DNA from: Kangiellaceae bacterium
Lineage (GTDB): Bacteria; Pseudomonadota; Gammaproteobacteria; Enterobacterales; Kangiellaceae
Length of the DNA: 64,000 bases
Direction: 5' to 3'
Assembly (NCBI GenBank): GCA_026196875.1
Contig: JAPHTP010000106.1
Location: 1 to 64,000 of the forward strand
Below, in pieces: positions 17,477 to 26,167 of this stretch. The first letter of the stretch is position 1. Every line of letters starts with the position of its first letter. The notes beneath the pieces are model-generated. The model had not been told where the DNA came from. It was given only the letters and a program-made list of their open reading frames with translations, and ran no database searches. Both the position numbers and the translations under genes were made by a program.

Positions 17477-19422
17477 TGTTGCGCTACTCTCTGATCAATC
17501 ACGCAATCCATAATGTCTTCGGGCTGGTTACGCGCAAATGCCAAAAATACTGGGACCATCGACGGCATTGCTATGTACTCTTGTGTTTGATTCCAGATCC
17601 TTGAGGCCTTGGCTTTAATGGATGCTAATTCGCTGTTATCAATCAATTCATTATCAAACTCTACTTCACCATTTTGAAAAGATTTTTCGGTAACAGTTGC
17701 GACGACAGGCTTTTCAACAAGTTGACTCAATTCTTCAGAGAGTTTTTGGCTCAACTTTTCAAGAAGTTCAGAAAGCTCACATTTTCCTAACGTCGGTTGA
17801 TTAAGAATCTCCGCAAAATTCAGTACTTCCTGTACGACTCGACGGCTCGCGAAGTTTTCCAAACCAAGCTTAATGCCTGTTATTTTTAGAAATGTCTCAG
17901 TCCACAATTTAGTTCTCAACTCAATGCGCCAACCATCTCTCCCTTGCTGCCCCATCAAATATACGAAGTACTTATAATATTCAGCGCCAGAATCGAAAAA
18001 TCCGGTATTATTTTTAACGTGATATTCGCCCCTTTCGCCCAGCTCATTAATTGTTGACAGTGTTTGACGTTGCAACATTAACTCAAGAGCCAAATAGCCT
18101 CTTCTTAAGTAATCCTTTCGTTTCCAATACTCTAAATCAGAAAAGTTGCCTGCCATATAATCCCAAGCAGCTTCAACAAAGTAAGCAGCAGTACTATAAC
18201 CAAGCAATGGCGAGCACAGTTGCCCGCAATCAAGTACTGGGTATATATTTGCAATATGGCTATATAGGCTTTGGTAAAACTCCTTAGCTACCATGTTTGA
18301 AGTCGCCGCTTGTGTTGACAATACATTTTGCGCTTCAGTCCTGTCTTCTGTTTTCAAGTCTTTTAATATTTGCTGGCAAATCAAGTCATTCATGATAGCA
18401 ATCATATCGCCGCCTCCACTAAAAAGCGGATCCAGGAACATTGCTGCAAACCCGGTCGTAGCCCAACGATTATCCGAGATAAATTTGTCCGCACGATAGG
18501 CAAGCTTTCCCCAGGCGTGAATGTCGACTAATTCCGCATCTTTTAGAAGCTCAGAAATCGCTTTATGTGAGTTTAAAAATTCTAAGAATTCCTTTTCTTT
18601 TCGAGGCGGCTTATCTAAGTGTTCACGTTCGTAAACCACACCTACGCTTGTATGGCCGCCCGACAGTGGAATAAACCAAATCCAGTACCCTTTTCCCGAA
18701 AAATGATTGGTTGACAAGAACCGTCCGTAGGCTCGATTTCTCCATTCGGCGCTACCCGATGAGTCGAAATCGGCAACATTCTTAAACCGGCCCCAGGTAG
18801 AACCATTCAAAGGAACTCTATCCTTTGAATGCAGTCCAAACTTACGCGCCAGCAAACTTTTTCTTCCTGTGGCATCAACAAACCAGCGACAACTTCTGTG
18901 GGTTAGATCTTCTAGAAATAGATAACCAATATTGTGCGGAGTATCGAACTCACTCGTTTCAACCTCGGTCACTTTTGCGCCAAATAATATGTCGATACCA
19001 TCATCTAGATTCATTTTCGCAAGATCTTTTTCCAATCTTGCTCTATCTAATTGGAAAGCTGGGTGAGGCGGTATACTTGTCGTGCCGTGCTCACTCATCT
19101 GTTCTATTTCTAAATCATGAGTTGGAGTATCATAGAAAAATCGCAGTCCATTCTTGGGAAGTTGTCTTCTATACATATAGTTAGCCAAGCCCAATTTTTT
19201 CAAAAAGTAGTGGCCCGTAATTTCCACCGTGGCCTCACCAACTTTTGGCATAAACTCTGTCGCAGCTTCAAGAATCAGAATTCGTACGTCCTTACTTTCT
19301 CGCTTAAGCTGCCTGGCTAACGTAAGGCCGGCCCAGCCACCACCAGCGATAATGACATCATAGTCAGTGGCCTTTTGATGAACAGACTGTTCAACCATAC
19401 TGTTGACTTGAGACTTGCTCAT
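17473..19422 (-). CDS. FAD-dependent oxidoreductase related to flavin-dependent halogenases
   Basis: A 649-residue flavoprotein. The dinucleotide fold is at residues 23-52 with GGGWAG (27-32); GEATVEITGHYFLKKLG (63-78) matches the halogenase GEA block; Lys90 in QLPKNGLRF lies where halogenases place their catalytic lysine; and WIWFIP at 247-252 fits the WxWxIP halogenase signature. The GG-GD motif with DPLFSGGGD is near residue 345. The roughly 200 residues after about 400 are helical and longer than usual. A halogenase is the best guess, but related oxidoreductases share these motifs. I chose ATG 19422 (ATGA overlap with the acyl-CoA dehydrogenase gene, GGAGG upstream) over 19449. Confidence 0.75.
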   Translation of the reverse strand: MSKSQVNSMVEQSVHQKATDYDVIIAGGGWAGLTLARQLKRESKDVRILILEAATEFMPKVGEATVEITGHYFLKKLGLANYMYRRQLPKNGLRFFYDTPTHDLEIEQMSEHGTTSIPPHPAFQLDRARLEKDLAKMNLDDGIDILFGAKVTEVETSEFDTPHNIGYLFLEDLTHRSCRWFVDATGRKSLLARKFGLHSKDRVPLNGSTWGRFKNVADFDSSGSAEWRNRAYGRFLSTNHFSGKGYWIWFIPLSGGHTSVGVVYEREHLDKPPRKEKEFLEFLNSHKAISELLKDAELVDIHAWGKLAYRADKFISDNRWATTGFAAMFLDPLFSGGGDMIAIMNDLICQQILKDLKTEDRTEAQNVLSTQAATSNMVAKEFYQSLYSHIANIYPVLDCGQLCSPLLGYSTAAYFVEAAWDYMAGNFSDLEYWKRKDYLRRGYLALELMLQRQTLSTINELGERGEYHVKNNTGFFDSGAEYYKYFVYLMGQQGRDGWRIELRTKLWTETFLKITGIKLGLENFASRRVVQEVLNFAEILNQPTLGKCELSELLEKLSQKLSEELSQLVEKPVVATVTEKSFQNGEVEFDNELIDNSELASIKAKASRIWNQTQEYIAMPSMVPVFLAFARNQPEDIMDCVIDQRVAQQ

Positions 19423-21272
19423 TCGACGTCCTCCGTGGCATATGCCCACACTTGATGCGGCAGTTTTATAAAGGACTCATCCGCCTTCATAATAGATAAA
19501 GTAGAATGAACATTTGGCAAAATGTTGAATACGAAAAACTTTGCTGAAGCTATTTTTCCTTCGCAATAACTCTTGAGTTTCTCATCAGGCATTCTTGATA
19601 ATTCGTCTCTTGCAGCACAAGCTCCGGCAATTAGCAACCAGGATAAAGTGACTTCGCCGAACGCCTGCAGAATTCGAGTACTGTACGCAGGTATCTTCTC
19701 CATGCTTTTGTTTTTTATCCATTGCCTAACTAGCTTAAGCATTTCATCTAGCGACTCTAATGCAGACTTCAAAGACTTAAACTCTGACTCTAAATCTGGA
19801 TAATCGGTAGACTTATCTAAGAAACCATTAATTTGTGAGCGGAAAATTCGATAGAGCTTGCTTTCGTTGCCTAAACCTAATTTGTCTCGAATTAGATCTT
19901 GTGACTGAACGTAATTAGTCCCTTCCCAGATAGAAAGTACTTTTACGTCCCTGGCGTATTGCTCCAGGCCAAGTTGTTTTAAGTATCCTCTCCCTCCGCA
20001 TGTTTGAATAGCTAGCTCACAAATCCTCCAAGCTTGGTCTGAAACATAGGCCTTTACAACAGGCGTTAGAAGATCAACGAGCCCTTGGCTTTCTTCTAGT
20101 ATTACTTGCTTATCAGCTTGATCTTGATATTTGGAAACATACGATTCGCAAATGCTAAGTTTGGCAATTAGAGCGCGACACCCTTCTACTTTAGATTTCA
20201 TTTCCAACAGCATTCGTTGAACGTCCAAATGTTCAACAATGTTGACGGTTTTTGCGCGGGGATTAAAACTTTGTTCGAACTTTTTACCCTGCGGACGATT
20301 TAATGCAAACTTTAAGGCATTATGGTAAGCGGAAGATGCCATTCCAAGAGCATAAACACCGGTACTTATTCTCGCTTGGTTCATCAAAGTTAGAAATTGA
20401 ATCAAGCCCACATTTTCTCTATCACCTAATAGGTAAGCCCTACACTTTCCATTTTTACCAAAAGTTAAATGAGTATTTGCGCAGCCTTTAAATCCCATTT
20501 TATCTGCCAAGTCGACGCATTCCACATGGTTAAAATCACCAACATCTCCATTTTCCTCAACCCAAAATTTGGGTACGATAAAACAGGACAGTCCATAAGT
20601 TCCGATCGTGCTACTTTCTCCACGCGCTAAAACGAAATATATAGTGTTATCTGTAAGCTCGTGCATTCCAGCCGAAATTAAGTACTTTTCGCCGGAAAGC
20701 AAATAGGTTCCATTATCTTGCTTAACGGCCTTTGACTTAACTAATGAAACATCGCTGCCAGCTTGCGGCTCAGTTAAGCATAAACAAGAAGTCCATTGAG
20801 ATTCTTCGAGTTTATTCTTAAATAATCGTTTTTGGATATCTGATCCATATTTATCCACTAGTGTTGCCGAAGGTCGACAAAATCCGCCATAGGTCATAAA
20901 CGATGGGTTCGCACCCATAAACATTTCAAGCACCATCTGCATAACAACAGGAGGAATGTCAAAACCGCCAAACTCTTCGGGAACACTGAGATTTCCCCAT
21001 TCTTTTTGGAAATCATTCCAGAGTTCTTTATACGAGGAAGGCAAAACAACGTTTCCCTCTTCTAGCTTACATCCTTCTATGTCTGACGCCTGGTAAGCAG
21101 TACCAAGCTTTTCACAAGCAAAAGTTTTTGCCCTTTGAAGAATTTCCTCTATCGCTTGCCTGCTACACAGACCGAACTTTCCCCCCTTAAACAAATCATC
21201 ATCCAAGGAAAATTGGTTCCACAATAGAAAAAGGAAATCTTGTAAGTCAGTTTTATAAATCTGGTTATTCAT
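19419..21272 (-). CDS. Acyl-CoA dehydrogenase, long (about 600-residue) type
   Basis: A 617-residue flavoenzyme. The FAD/substrate-binding segment CLTEPQAGSDVSLV is near residue 160, the flavin-binding CGGRGYLKQLGLEQYARD near 425, and the catalytic base is Glu450 in IWEGTNYVQ. The extra C-terminal domain after about 470 is as in FadE-type large acyl-CoA dehydrogenases. It should oxidise an acyl thioester to the alpha,beta-unsaturated form. The presence of a carrier protein and ligase in the operon makes an acyl-ACP substrate plausible. The gene follows the thiolase-fold gene by 45 nt and overlaps the flavoprotein gene by four bases. Confidence 0.92.
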   Translation of the reverse strand: MNNQIYKTDLQDFLFLLWNQFSLDDDLFKGGKFGLCSRQAIEEILQRAKTFACEKLGTAYQASDIEGCKLEEGNVVLPSSYKELWNDFQKEWGNLSVPEEFGGFDIPPVVMQMVLEMFMGANPSFMTYGGFCRPSATLVDKYGSDIQKRLFKNKLEESQWTSCLCLTEPQAGSDVSLVKSKAVKQDNGTYLLSGEKYLISAGMHELTDNTIYFVLARGESSTIGTYGLSCFIVPKFWVEENGDVGDFNHVECVDLADKMGFKGCANTHLTFGKNGKCRAYLLGDRENVGLIQFLTLMNQARISTGVYALGMASSAYHNALKFALNRPQGKKFEQSFNPRAKTVNIVEHLDVQRMLLEMKSKVEGCRALIAKLSICESYVSKYQDQADKQVILEESQGLVDLLTPVVKAYVSDQAWRICELAIQTCGGRGYLKQLGLEQYARDVKVLSIWEGTNYVQSQDLIRDKLGLGNESKLYRIFRSQINGFLDKSTDYPDLESEFKSLKSALESLDEMLKLVRQWIKNKSMEKIPAYSTRILQAFGEVTLSWLLIAGACAARDELSRMPDEKLKSYCEGKIASAKFFVFNILPNVHSTLSIMKADESFIKLPHQVWAYATEDVE

Positions 21273-21317
21273 TTTGTTTCTCTTTTATTCTTATTTCCAA
21301 ACTAGTTCTAGTTTCGC

Positions 21318-22334
21318 TTACTCTAATGCGCATCCACTTGTATTCCATTCAAAATAGTGATTTGCCAAACCTCTATACTGTTTTTGAGGATACTTTAAGG
21401 CTTTGCTTACCCTTTGGTGATAATCGGATTTTGATTTGGCGGCCAACGCCATACGATATTTTTCACAATCGGAATGCAGATCGAAGCTCGTTTTAGACGT
21501 AGCTAAATTCGATATTTTATAGGACCTCGTCTCTGCACTCCTTTCCCAATTATTATAAATAAGCAGGCAACCAACACGTCCTCCACCGCCAAGTGTCATG
21601 ATGAAAATAGGAGCAGTTTTTATAAGCGAACGATATTTTTTTATTTCCAGAATGGGTTTAAGACTTAAAAAATGAGTTTCATTTTCTTCCAGGCTAGGCA
21701 GCCAACCTTTTACTGGATGTTTACACTTACTGACTTCCAAGCCTTGTAAGAGGCTTTTACACCAATCTGAACAAATATTGAATGAAATGCACTTAGTATT
21801 TTGTGGAATTTTATCTAGACGACTTGTAAGGTTTGATATGAGTTTAGTCGTACCGCTGATACCAATTTCTTGTGAAAGAATTTCACAACTAGCAATATAT
21901 AGTTCATTGGACTTGCGCTCTTTAGATACATGAACTAAACCAATACCAGGAGTAACTTGTAAACCATCTTGCTCTCTTTCATTGCCGATCCCCAACGAAT
22001 TTAAGCATCCCTGTTGCATTTCCCGGTTTAGTTCTAAAATGAAAATAAATGCTGACTCAAGCTCACTCTGACCAAAGTCCAATAGCGCCGCGTGAACACT
22101 AGTGCAGGCAGCACTAACTACCTTCGTCTTTATCTTATATTTGTGTCGCAAGCGAGTTATGAAATCTGATATTTTCTGGTCAAGCAACACTTTTACTTCA
22201 GCAGCAGAAACGATATATATGTTCTGGTTTTGATGCCCTTCCTCTTCGGAAGCTAGCAAAAACTCCTCCTCTAAACTACGTAGAGATTCTTCGGTATCAA
22301 CACTATATTCTGCCCAAATATGCCCAATAAACAT
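21318..22334 (-). CDS. Divergent thiolase-fold (ketosynthase-like) protein
   Basis: A 338-residue protein with no close family I can name. Two features point to a beta-ketoacyl synthase fold. VVSAACTSVHAALLDF places Cys77 at the start of a helix as in the ketosynthase nucleophile elbow (usually ACxxxxxAL). MTLGGGGRVGCLLIY near residues 247-260 resembles the glycine-rich C-terminal strand-turn. The usual catalytic histidine motifs are not obvious, and the protein is shorter than a full FabF-type enzyme. It may be catalytic with altered chemistry, or a partner of the second thiolase-fold protein encoded nearby. The start overlaps the previous stop as TAATG. Confidence 0.55.
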   Translation of the reverse strand: MFIGHIWAEYSVDTEESLRSLEEEFLLASEEEGHQNQNIYIVSAAEVKVLLDQKISDFITRLRHKYKIKTKVVSAACTSVHAALLDFGQSELESAFIFILELNREMQQGCLNSLGIGNEREQDGLQVTPGIGLVHVSKERKSNELYIASCEILSQEIGISGTTKLISNLTSRLDKIPQNTKCISFNICSDWCKSLLQGLEVSKCKHPVKGWLPSLEENETHFLSLKPILEIKKYRSLIKTAPIFIMTLGGGGRVGCLLIYNNWERSAETRSYKISNLATSKTSFDLHSDCEKYRMALAAKSKSDYHQRVSKALKYPQKQYRGLANHYFEWNTSGCALE

Positions 22335-22912
22335 TACCCTTCACCACCACTTGTTATCGAGCTAATAGCTTCCGAACTTGAATACCAGTCAAAATCTGTC
22401 CGGTTTCTATCTAAGTTAAACCCCCGGTTTACTAAAAGAGTTTCGAATTCTAACTCTTCTTCTTTACTCTGACTAAAATACACTCGAATTGTCAGTTGAT
22501 TATTTCCTTGCTCCAATCTAAATCGGACCAATTGACTATCGATAACCACAAATGATTCGCCTGCTAATCTGAGCTTCTCTTCTTCAGAACTAATGTCTTG
22601 AAGCATCAGCACTCTTTCATCTAACAAGCCTTTCGGCAACCTCATACCCGATGGCATTGAAATCCGGAGTAACACGATAGAGCTCTTTTGAGCTTTTAAG
22701 AAAAACTCAACAACGTCTGCCAAAAGTTGGTGATGTTCATGGAAAGATAAGTACACAGGGCAATTACTATTTGGCAGAGAAGCAATTGATTCAAAATCAC
22801 CTGCAGAATTTAATGGTAACACTTGAGCATTTGAGAGCGCCGGAATACCAGGATACGGGTTTCGCTCCAACACAGCGATAGTTGTTTTGGCAAACGCAAC
22901 GTTACGACTCAT
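22334..22912 (-). CDS. Hypothetical protein between two ketosynthase-like genes
   Basis: A protein of about 192 residues that I do not recognise. It appears soluble and mixed alpha/beta, with no signal peptide. A His-rich turn, LSFHEHHQLLADVVEFFLK (about residues 66-84), could bind a metal but matches no motif I know. I chose ATG 22912, preceded by CGGA at eight bases, giving an 11-nt overlap with the upstream gene. The open frame extends to ATG 22999, but that start has no ribosome-binding site and would overlap by 98 nt. Its fixed place between the two thiolase-fold genes suggests it works with them. Confidence 0.6.
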   Translation of the reverse strand: MSRNVAFAKTTIAVLERNPYPGIPALSNAQVLPLNSAGDFESIASLPNSNCPVYLSFHEHHQLLADVVEFFLKAQKSSIVLLRISMPSGMRLPKGLLDERVLMLQDISSEEEKLRLAGESFVVIDSQLVRFRLEQGNNQLTIRVYFSQSKEEELEFETLLVNRGFNLDRNRTDFDWYSSSEAISSITSGGEG

Positions 22913-23870
22913 AGCAAGCATCCGTTTTATAATGAGCGTTACTGTATTTATTGTTGGAGCCTCGCGTGAAGATGCTTGCTTTTTGATTGAGAAAATCATT
23001 CAGTACTGAAACTTTATCTAAATAAAACTTTGAATTCGGCGTTATATTCACTTCCATTAAACAGTAGTAACCGTTTAATGCGATGGAACAAACCAACATT
23101 CTTTCCAACTTAGTTATTGAATGTTCTAAACCGTACTCAATGATTGACAACCACGGATCACTACCAAAACAATGTCCCCACTTATGATGCAGATCAGGTA
23201 TACGGGGACTAGCTTGCAACATCTTATCGAAAACAACTCTTATTTCTTCAGGAAAAAATGGCAATGAAAGCTTAACTTCAGATTCATTTAACACAAGACG
23301 CCTAATGATGGTTGCAAACTCCGGCGTTGAGTTATAGGTCGTAGCGCAACTAGCAATTAGAGAGTTATCATTAACTTGATGATCGTCAGATTGTTCTGTT
23401 TTAATCAGTACTGTCGTTAAGCCAAAACCTGACGCGCCCCAGTTTTCATTTTCTTTCCAAAAAGAAAGGTTTAGTAAGTTTGCATCCAAAATACTAAACA
23501 ATAGGTATTTTGCTTGCGGTTCAACTCGCTTGTAGTATCGGGCCGAGTATCCCCAAGAAGCACACTCGTAAGCATTTACAAACGAGCAAGGTAATGGTAT
23601 TTCAGAACTTTTCGGCTGTTTTTTAAATAATTCGACGATCTCCGACCAATCTAATTCTCCAGAGGTAAAAGGGAGTTCAATCATAGTTGAGCACAAGAAA
23701 TGGCGATTGATACTTTGCCGTTCTTCGATACTTAACGAAGAAACTACTTTCTCAGTTTGTATGGCAATAATTTGCGCAAGCGCTGAGAAGCACTCTCGAG
23801 AAGATAACCTGGGTTCACTAAGTTCTACAGGCAGAGAGGTAAAGGCAACGGATTCCAACGCGTAGTTCAT
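22902..23870 (-). CDS. Divergent KAS III-like thiolase-fold protein
   Basis: A 322-residue protein with distant resemblance to 3-ketoacyl-ACP synthase III. Cys103 in NAYECASWGYSARYY sits where the nucleophile would be. The downstream strand and loop, with GASGFGLTTVLIK (145-157), match the GxGxGAVVL region. Residues 228-240, HHKWGHCFGSDPW, resemble the His/Asn active-site loop. ALNGYYCLMEV (264-274) matches the glycine-turn strand near the KAS III C-terminus. This hints at a Cys-His catalytic set. It overlaps the acyl-CoA-dehydrogenase-like gene by four bases. With the 338-residue protein it may form a pair, by analogy with ketosynthase/chain-length-factor pairs. Confidence 0.55.
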   Translation of the reverse strand: MNYALESVAFTSLPVELSEPRLSSRECFSALAQIIAIQTEKVVSSLSIEERQSINRHFLCSTMIELPFTSGELDWSEIVELFKKQPKSSEIPLPCSFVNAYECASWGYSARYYKRVEPQAKYLLFSILDANLLNLSFWKENENWGASGFGLTTVLIKTEQSDDHQVNDNSLIASCATTYNSTPEFATIIRRLVLNESEVKLSLPFFPEEIRVVFDKMLQASPRIPDLHHKWGHCFGSDPWLSIIEYGLEHSITKLERMLVCSIALNGYYCLMEVNITPNSKFYLDKVSVLNDFLNQKASIFTRGSNNKYSNAHYKTDACYES

Positions 23871-24979
23871 ATTCTCCCCCTTTTCTTCTTTGAATAAATT
23901 TCAAAGAAGCAGCGATACGACGAACCTTCCATTTTGGTGAATGCTAGTAAATCTCGCTGGCTTTCGATGCTCTTCACACTTCCTCGTCTAACCAAGTCGA
24001 GTAGTAGTTCATTTGAGGAAAATTTAAGTGCTAGCACTCTATCGACCGAATGAATAGAAAACTCCGTTTCTTGAAGTATGCAGTTACACACGTCAATCAG
24101 ATAATCGATATGTTTTTTTTGTGTTTCTGACAGGTCGACTCTTCGATTATCATTTAACCAAATAATAAAGTGCATTAATGACTTTACAAATCTAGGTCTT
24201 ACTAAAGTCAGAAACCGGTTAACCCCTGCTAACCCACCTTTAGTTAAAATTACATCTGGATTGACTGTGACTTCGCCTTTTACATTTCCTAACTGTAGGC
24301 TACCGTCGAGGAATGGCTTACCAATAGTTTGTGTCTGAAATGCTTTGGTGATCTCAGGAGGTAGTAGCAGAGTTACTGGAAATGGTTTGCCTTTTTCTCG
24401 AGCAACAACCATAGCGAAACCGAGTTTATGAGCTTCGATGCCATGGATTTTGTTTACCTTTAAACTTAGCTCTACGTCTCGTTTATGTTCATCCGAATGG
24501 CGAGTTAAAATGCTTTGCCAATTAGAAAGCGTTGGCCCTCCTACATCGGTCATTAAAAAGTGACCCAAATGTCCCTGTTCCACCCATTGTTCAACAAGTT
24601 CTTTTTGCTGTTCAGTTGCGCTCAGACTCATATTAATCGAGCCAAAAAGCCCAATAAGCTCATGAAACTTGCCTGCTAGGCCCTCATTCTTAATACTGTC
24701 GATTAACTCGTCAATAAAGTAGATTTGTTCAAATGATTCTAAAGGTTGCTTTACTTGAGGAGTTTGTAACTCCTGGGGAGCAGTTAAGTTGTCTTCAATT
24801 ATCATGGTTGAATCAACCAGGGGAAGAACGGCGGATTTAATCAACGCTCTAAATGAATCTGGCATTTCTACTAAATCACTAAGATACTCGGAAATGAAAC
24901 TGCCGAAAATGCCTGAGTAACTTAGATACTCATTTAGTTCTTTCTGATTTTCTACTGTAATCGATGCTCCAGTCTTCAT
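23867..24979 (-). CDS. Acyl-CoA-dehydrogenase-like protein, probably without catalytic base
   Basis: A 370-residue protein whose middle resembles acyl-CoA dehydrogenases. LGHFLMTDVGGPTLSNW (about 137-153) replaces the usual TEPxxGSD segment, KVNKIHGIEAHKLGFAMVVARE (part quoted: NKIHGIEAHKLGFAMVVA) replaces the NGxKxW strand, and a beta-domain strand with VNPDVILTKGGLAGVNRF is followed by the helical region. The C-terminus lacks the EGTxxIQ motif that carries the catalytic Glu. It may be a non-catalytic subunit or act on a different substrate. It lies 12 nt after the decarboxylase gene. Family membership is inferred from pattern only. Confidence 0.55.
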   Translation of the reverse strand: MKTGASITVENQKELNEYLSYSGIFGSFISEYLSDLVEMPDSFRALIKSAVLPLVDSTMIIEDNLTAPQELQTPQVKQPLESFEQIYFIDELIDSIKNEGLAGKFHELIGLFGSINMSLSATEQQKELVEQWVEQGHLGHFLMTDVGGPTLSNWQSILTRHSDEHKRDVELSLKVNKIHGIEAHKLGFAMVVAREKGKPFPVTLLLPPEITKAFQTQTIGKPFLDGSLQLGNVKGEVTVNPDVILTKGGLAGVNRFLTLVRPRFVKSLMHFIIWLNDNRRVDLSETQKKHIDYLIDVCNCILQETEFSIHSVDRVLALKFSSNELLLDLVRRGSVKSIESQRDLLAFTKMEGSSYRCFFEIYSKKKRGRI

Positions 24980-24991
24980 ATCAACTCAACC

Positions 24992-26167
24992 TTACTCAAT
25001 AATATAAGCATTAGCTTGCGGAAGTTTTAGAAATGACGAAACCGTATAGCTAGAATTGTAGGCTCCACAATAATTAAACAAAGCGTACTCTCCAACTTGC
25101 GGTTTGTTAGAGCCCTTTTTCAACTGTCCTATAAGGTCATCTTTGCTACATGAACTTCCAACTAGATAACAGTCCTCCTCCAACTCAATGTATTTTTCGT
25201 TCAACGATATGATTTGGGGATACTTTAGCCTTCGAAAGGCATTCTCTGTTTGAGCTAACAAGAAATTTTGAGCAATGCCACCATCGCAAATTGCGTATTC
25301 TGTGAGGTTATCCTTTTCATCTAGTATTGATTTGACATACCTGATCCTGGTTAGAAAAAAACCTGCACTTGCCATGATTCCCCGCCCCGCTTCGTGGGCA
25401 AGTCGCAAAGAAGATGGAAACTCCGACAACAACTCCCGGTAATGGGCAAAATCAAAAGAGTCAGCTCGCCAATCTTCCGAAAATCCGCCTCCCAAATTCA
25501 GGAATTCAACTTCATCTTGCATAAATTCTTGTACCGCATATAGCATCGAAAGTGCTGATTTTGCGGTAGCTACGGCAGTCTTATTGAAACTGTATGAGCC
25601 TTTAAATAGATGAAAACCAGCTATCTTCAACTCGAGTTCATTAGCTCTTTTAATACAGCCAACTAAATGCTGCCAGTCCATTCCAAAATGATCGTTGCGT
25701 ACAGAAGGATGCTCGACGTTAAATCGCTTTAATACAAAAGGATTCACTCTCAAAACTAGAGGATTGACTTTTCTTCTTTGAGAAAGCTCAGCTAGAATTT
25801 CGAGTTGCTCGACATGGTCTATAACTACAGTTGCCTTAGAAGACACTGCGGCTCTAATAAAATTTTTGTCCGCAGAAGGGTTGTTAATGTACTTTGTACT
25901 TTCACCACTAGCGATAAGGTTAAGTTCATTAATTGAGGCAATTTCTATCCCATCATCAAAAACGTCACCACATCTAACGATCAAATCAATATTGCTGTTC
26001 GACTTTAGAGAGTAAATCAACTCTGTTCCCAGTACGCTTTTAAGTTCTTGATAGTTGCGTTTCACTTCGGAAACCGAATATACATAACACGGCGTTTTAA
26101 AGTTCGAAGGCGACGACTTTACCATCTCGGCTAACGCGCCATTAATATTGTTCAAACGATCATGCAT
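24992..26167 (-). CDS. PLP-dependent decarboxylase, fold type III (DAP/ornithine decarboxylase family)
   Basis: A 391-residue enzyme with the alanine-racemase-like barrel and C-terminal beta domain. The PLP lysine is in IYSLKSNSN (near residue 55); FLNLGGGFS (near 220) binds phosphate; HEAGRGIMASAG (near 255) is the EPGR-like motif; SSCSKDD (near 345) holds the active-site Cys/Asp; and YCGAYNSSY follows at about 370. In this family BtrK decarboxylates a glutamyl-carrier protein, and relatives sit beside AMP ligases and ACPs in exosortase-A clusters. A carrier-bound amino acid is therefore a reasonable substrate guess. The start overlaps the ligase gene by 8 nt. Confidence 0.9.
   Translation of the reverse strand: MHDRLNNINGALAEMVKSSPSNFKTPCYVYSVSEVKRNYQELKSVLGTELIYSLKSNSNIDLIVRCGDVFDDGIEIASINELNLIASGESTKYINNPSADKNFIRAAVSSKATVVIDHVEQLEILAELSQRRKVNPLVLRVNPFVLKRFNVEHPSVRNDHFGMDWQHLVGCIKRANELELKIAGFHLFKGSYSFNKTAVATAKSALSMLYAVQEFMQDEVEFLNLGGGFSEDWRADSFDFAHYRELLSEFPSSLRLAHEAGRGIMASAGFFLTRIRYVKSILDEKDNLTEYAICDGGIAQNFLLAQTENAFRRLKYPQIISLNEKYIELEEDCYLVGSSCSKDDLIGQLKKGSNKPQVGEYALFNYCGAYNSSYTVSSFLKLPQANAYIIE

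Noticed and set aside
22902-22999. Longer version of the unknown gene starting at ATG 22999
   Set aside because: It would overlap the upstream gene by 98 nt and has no ribosome-binding site; ATG 22912 fits the operon's spacing better.
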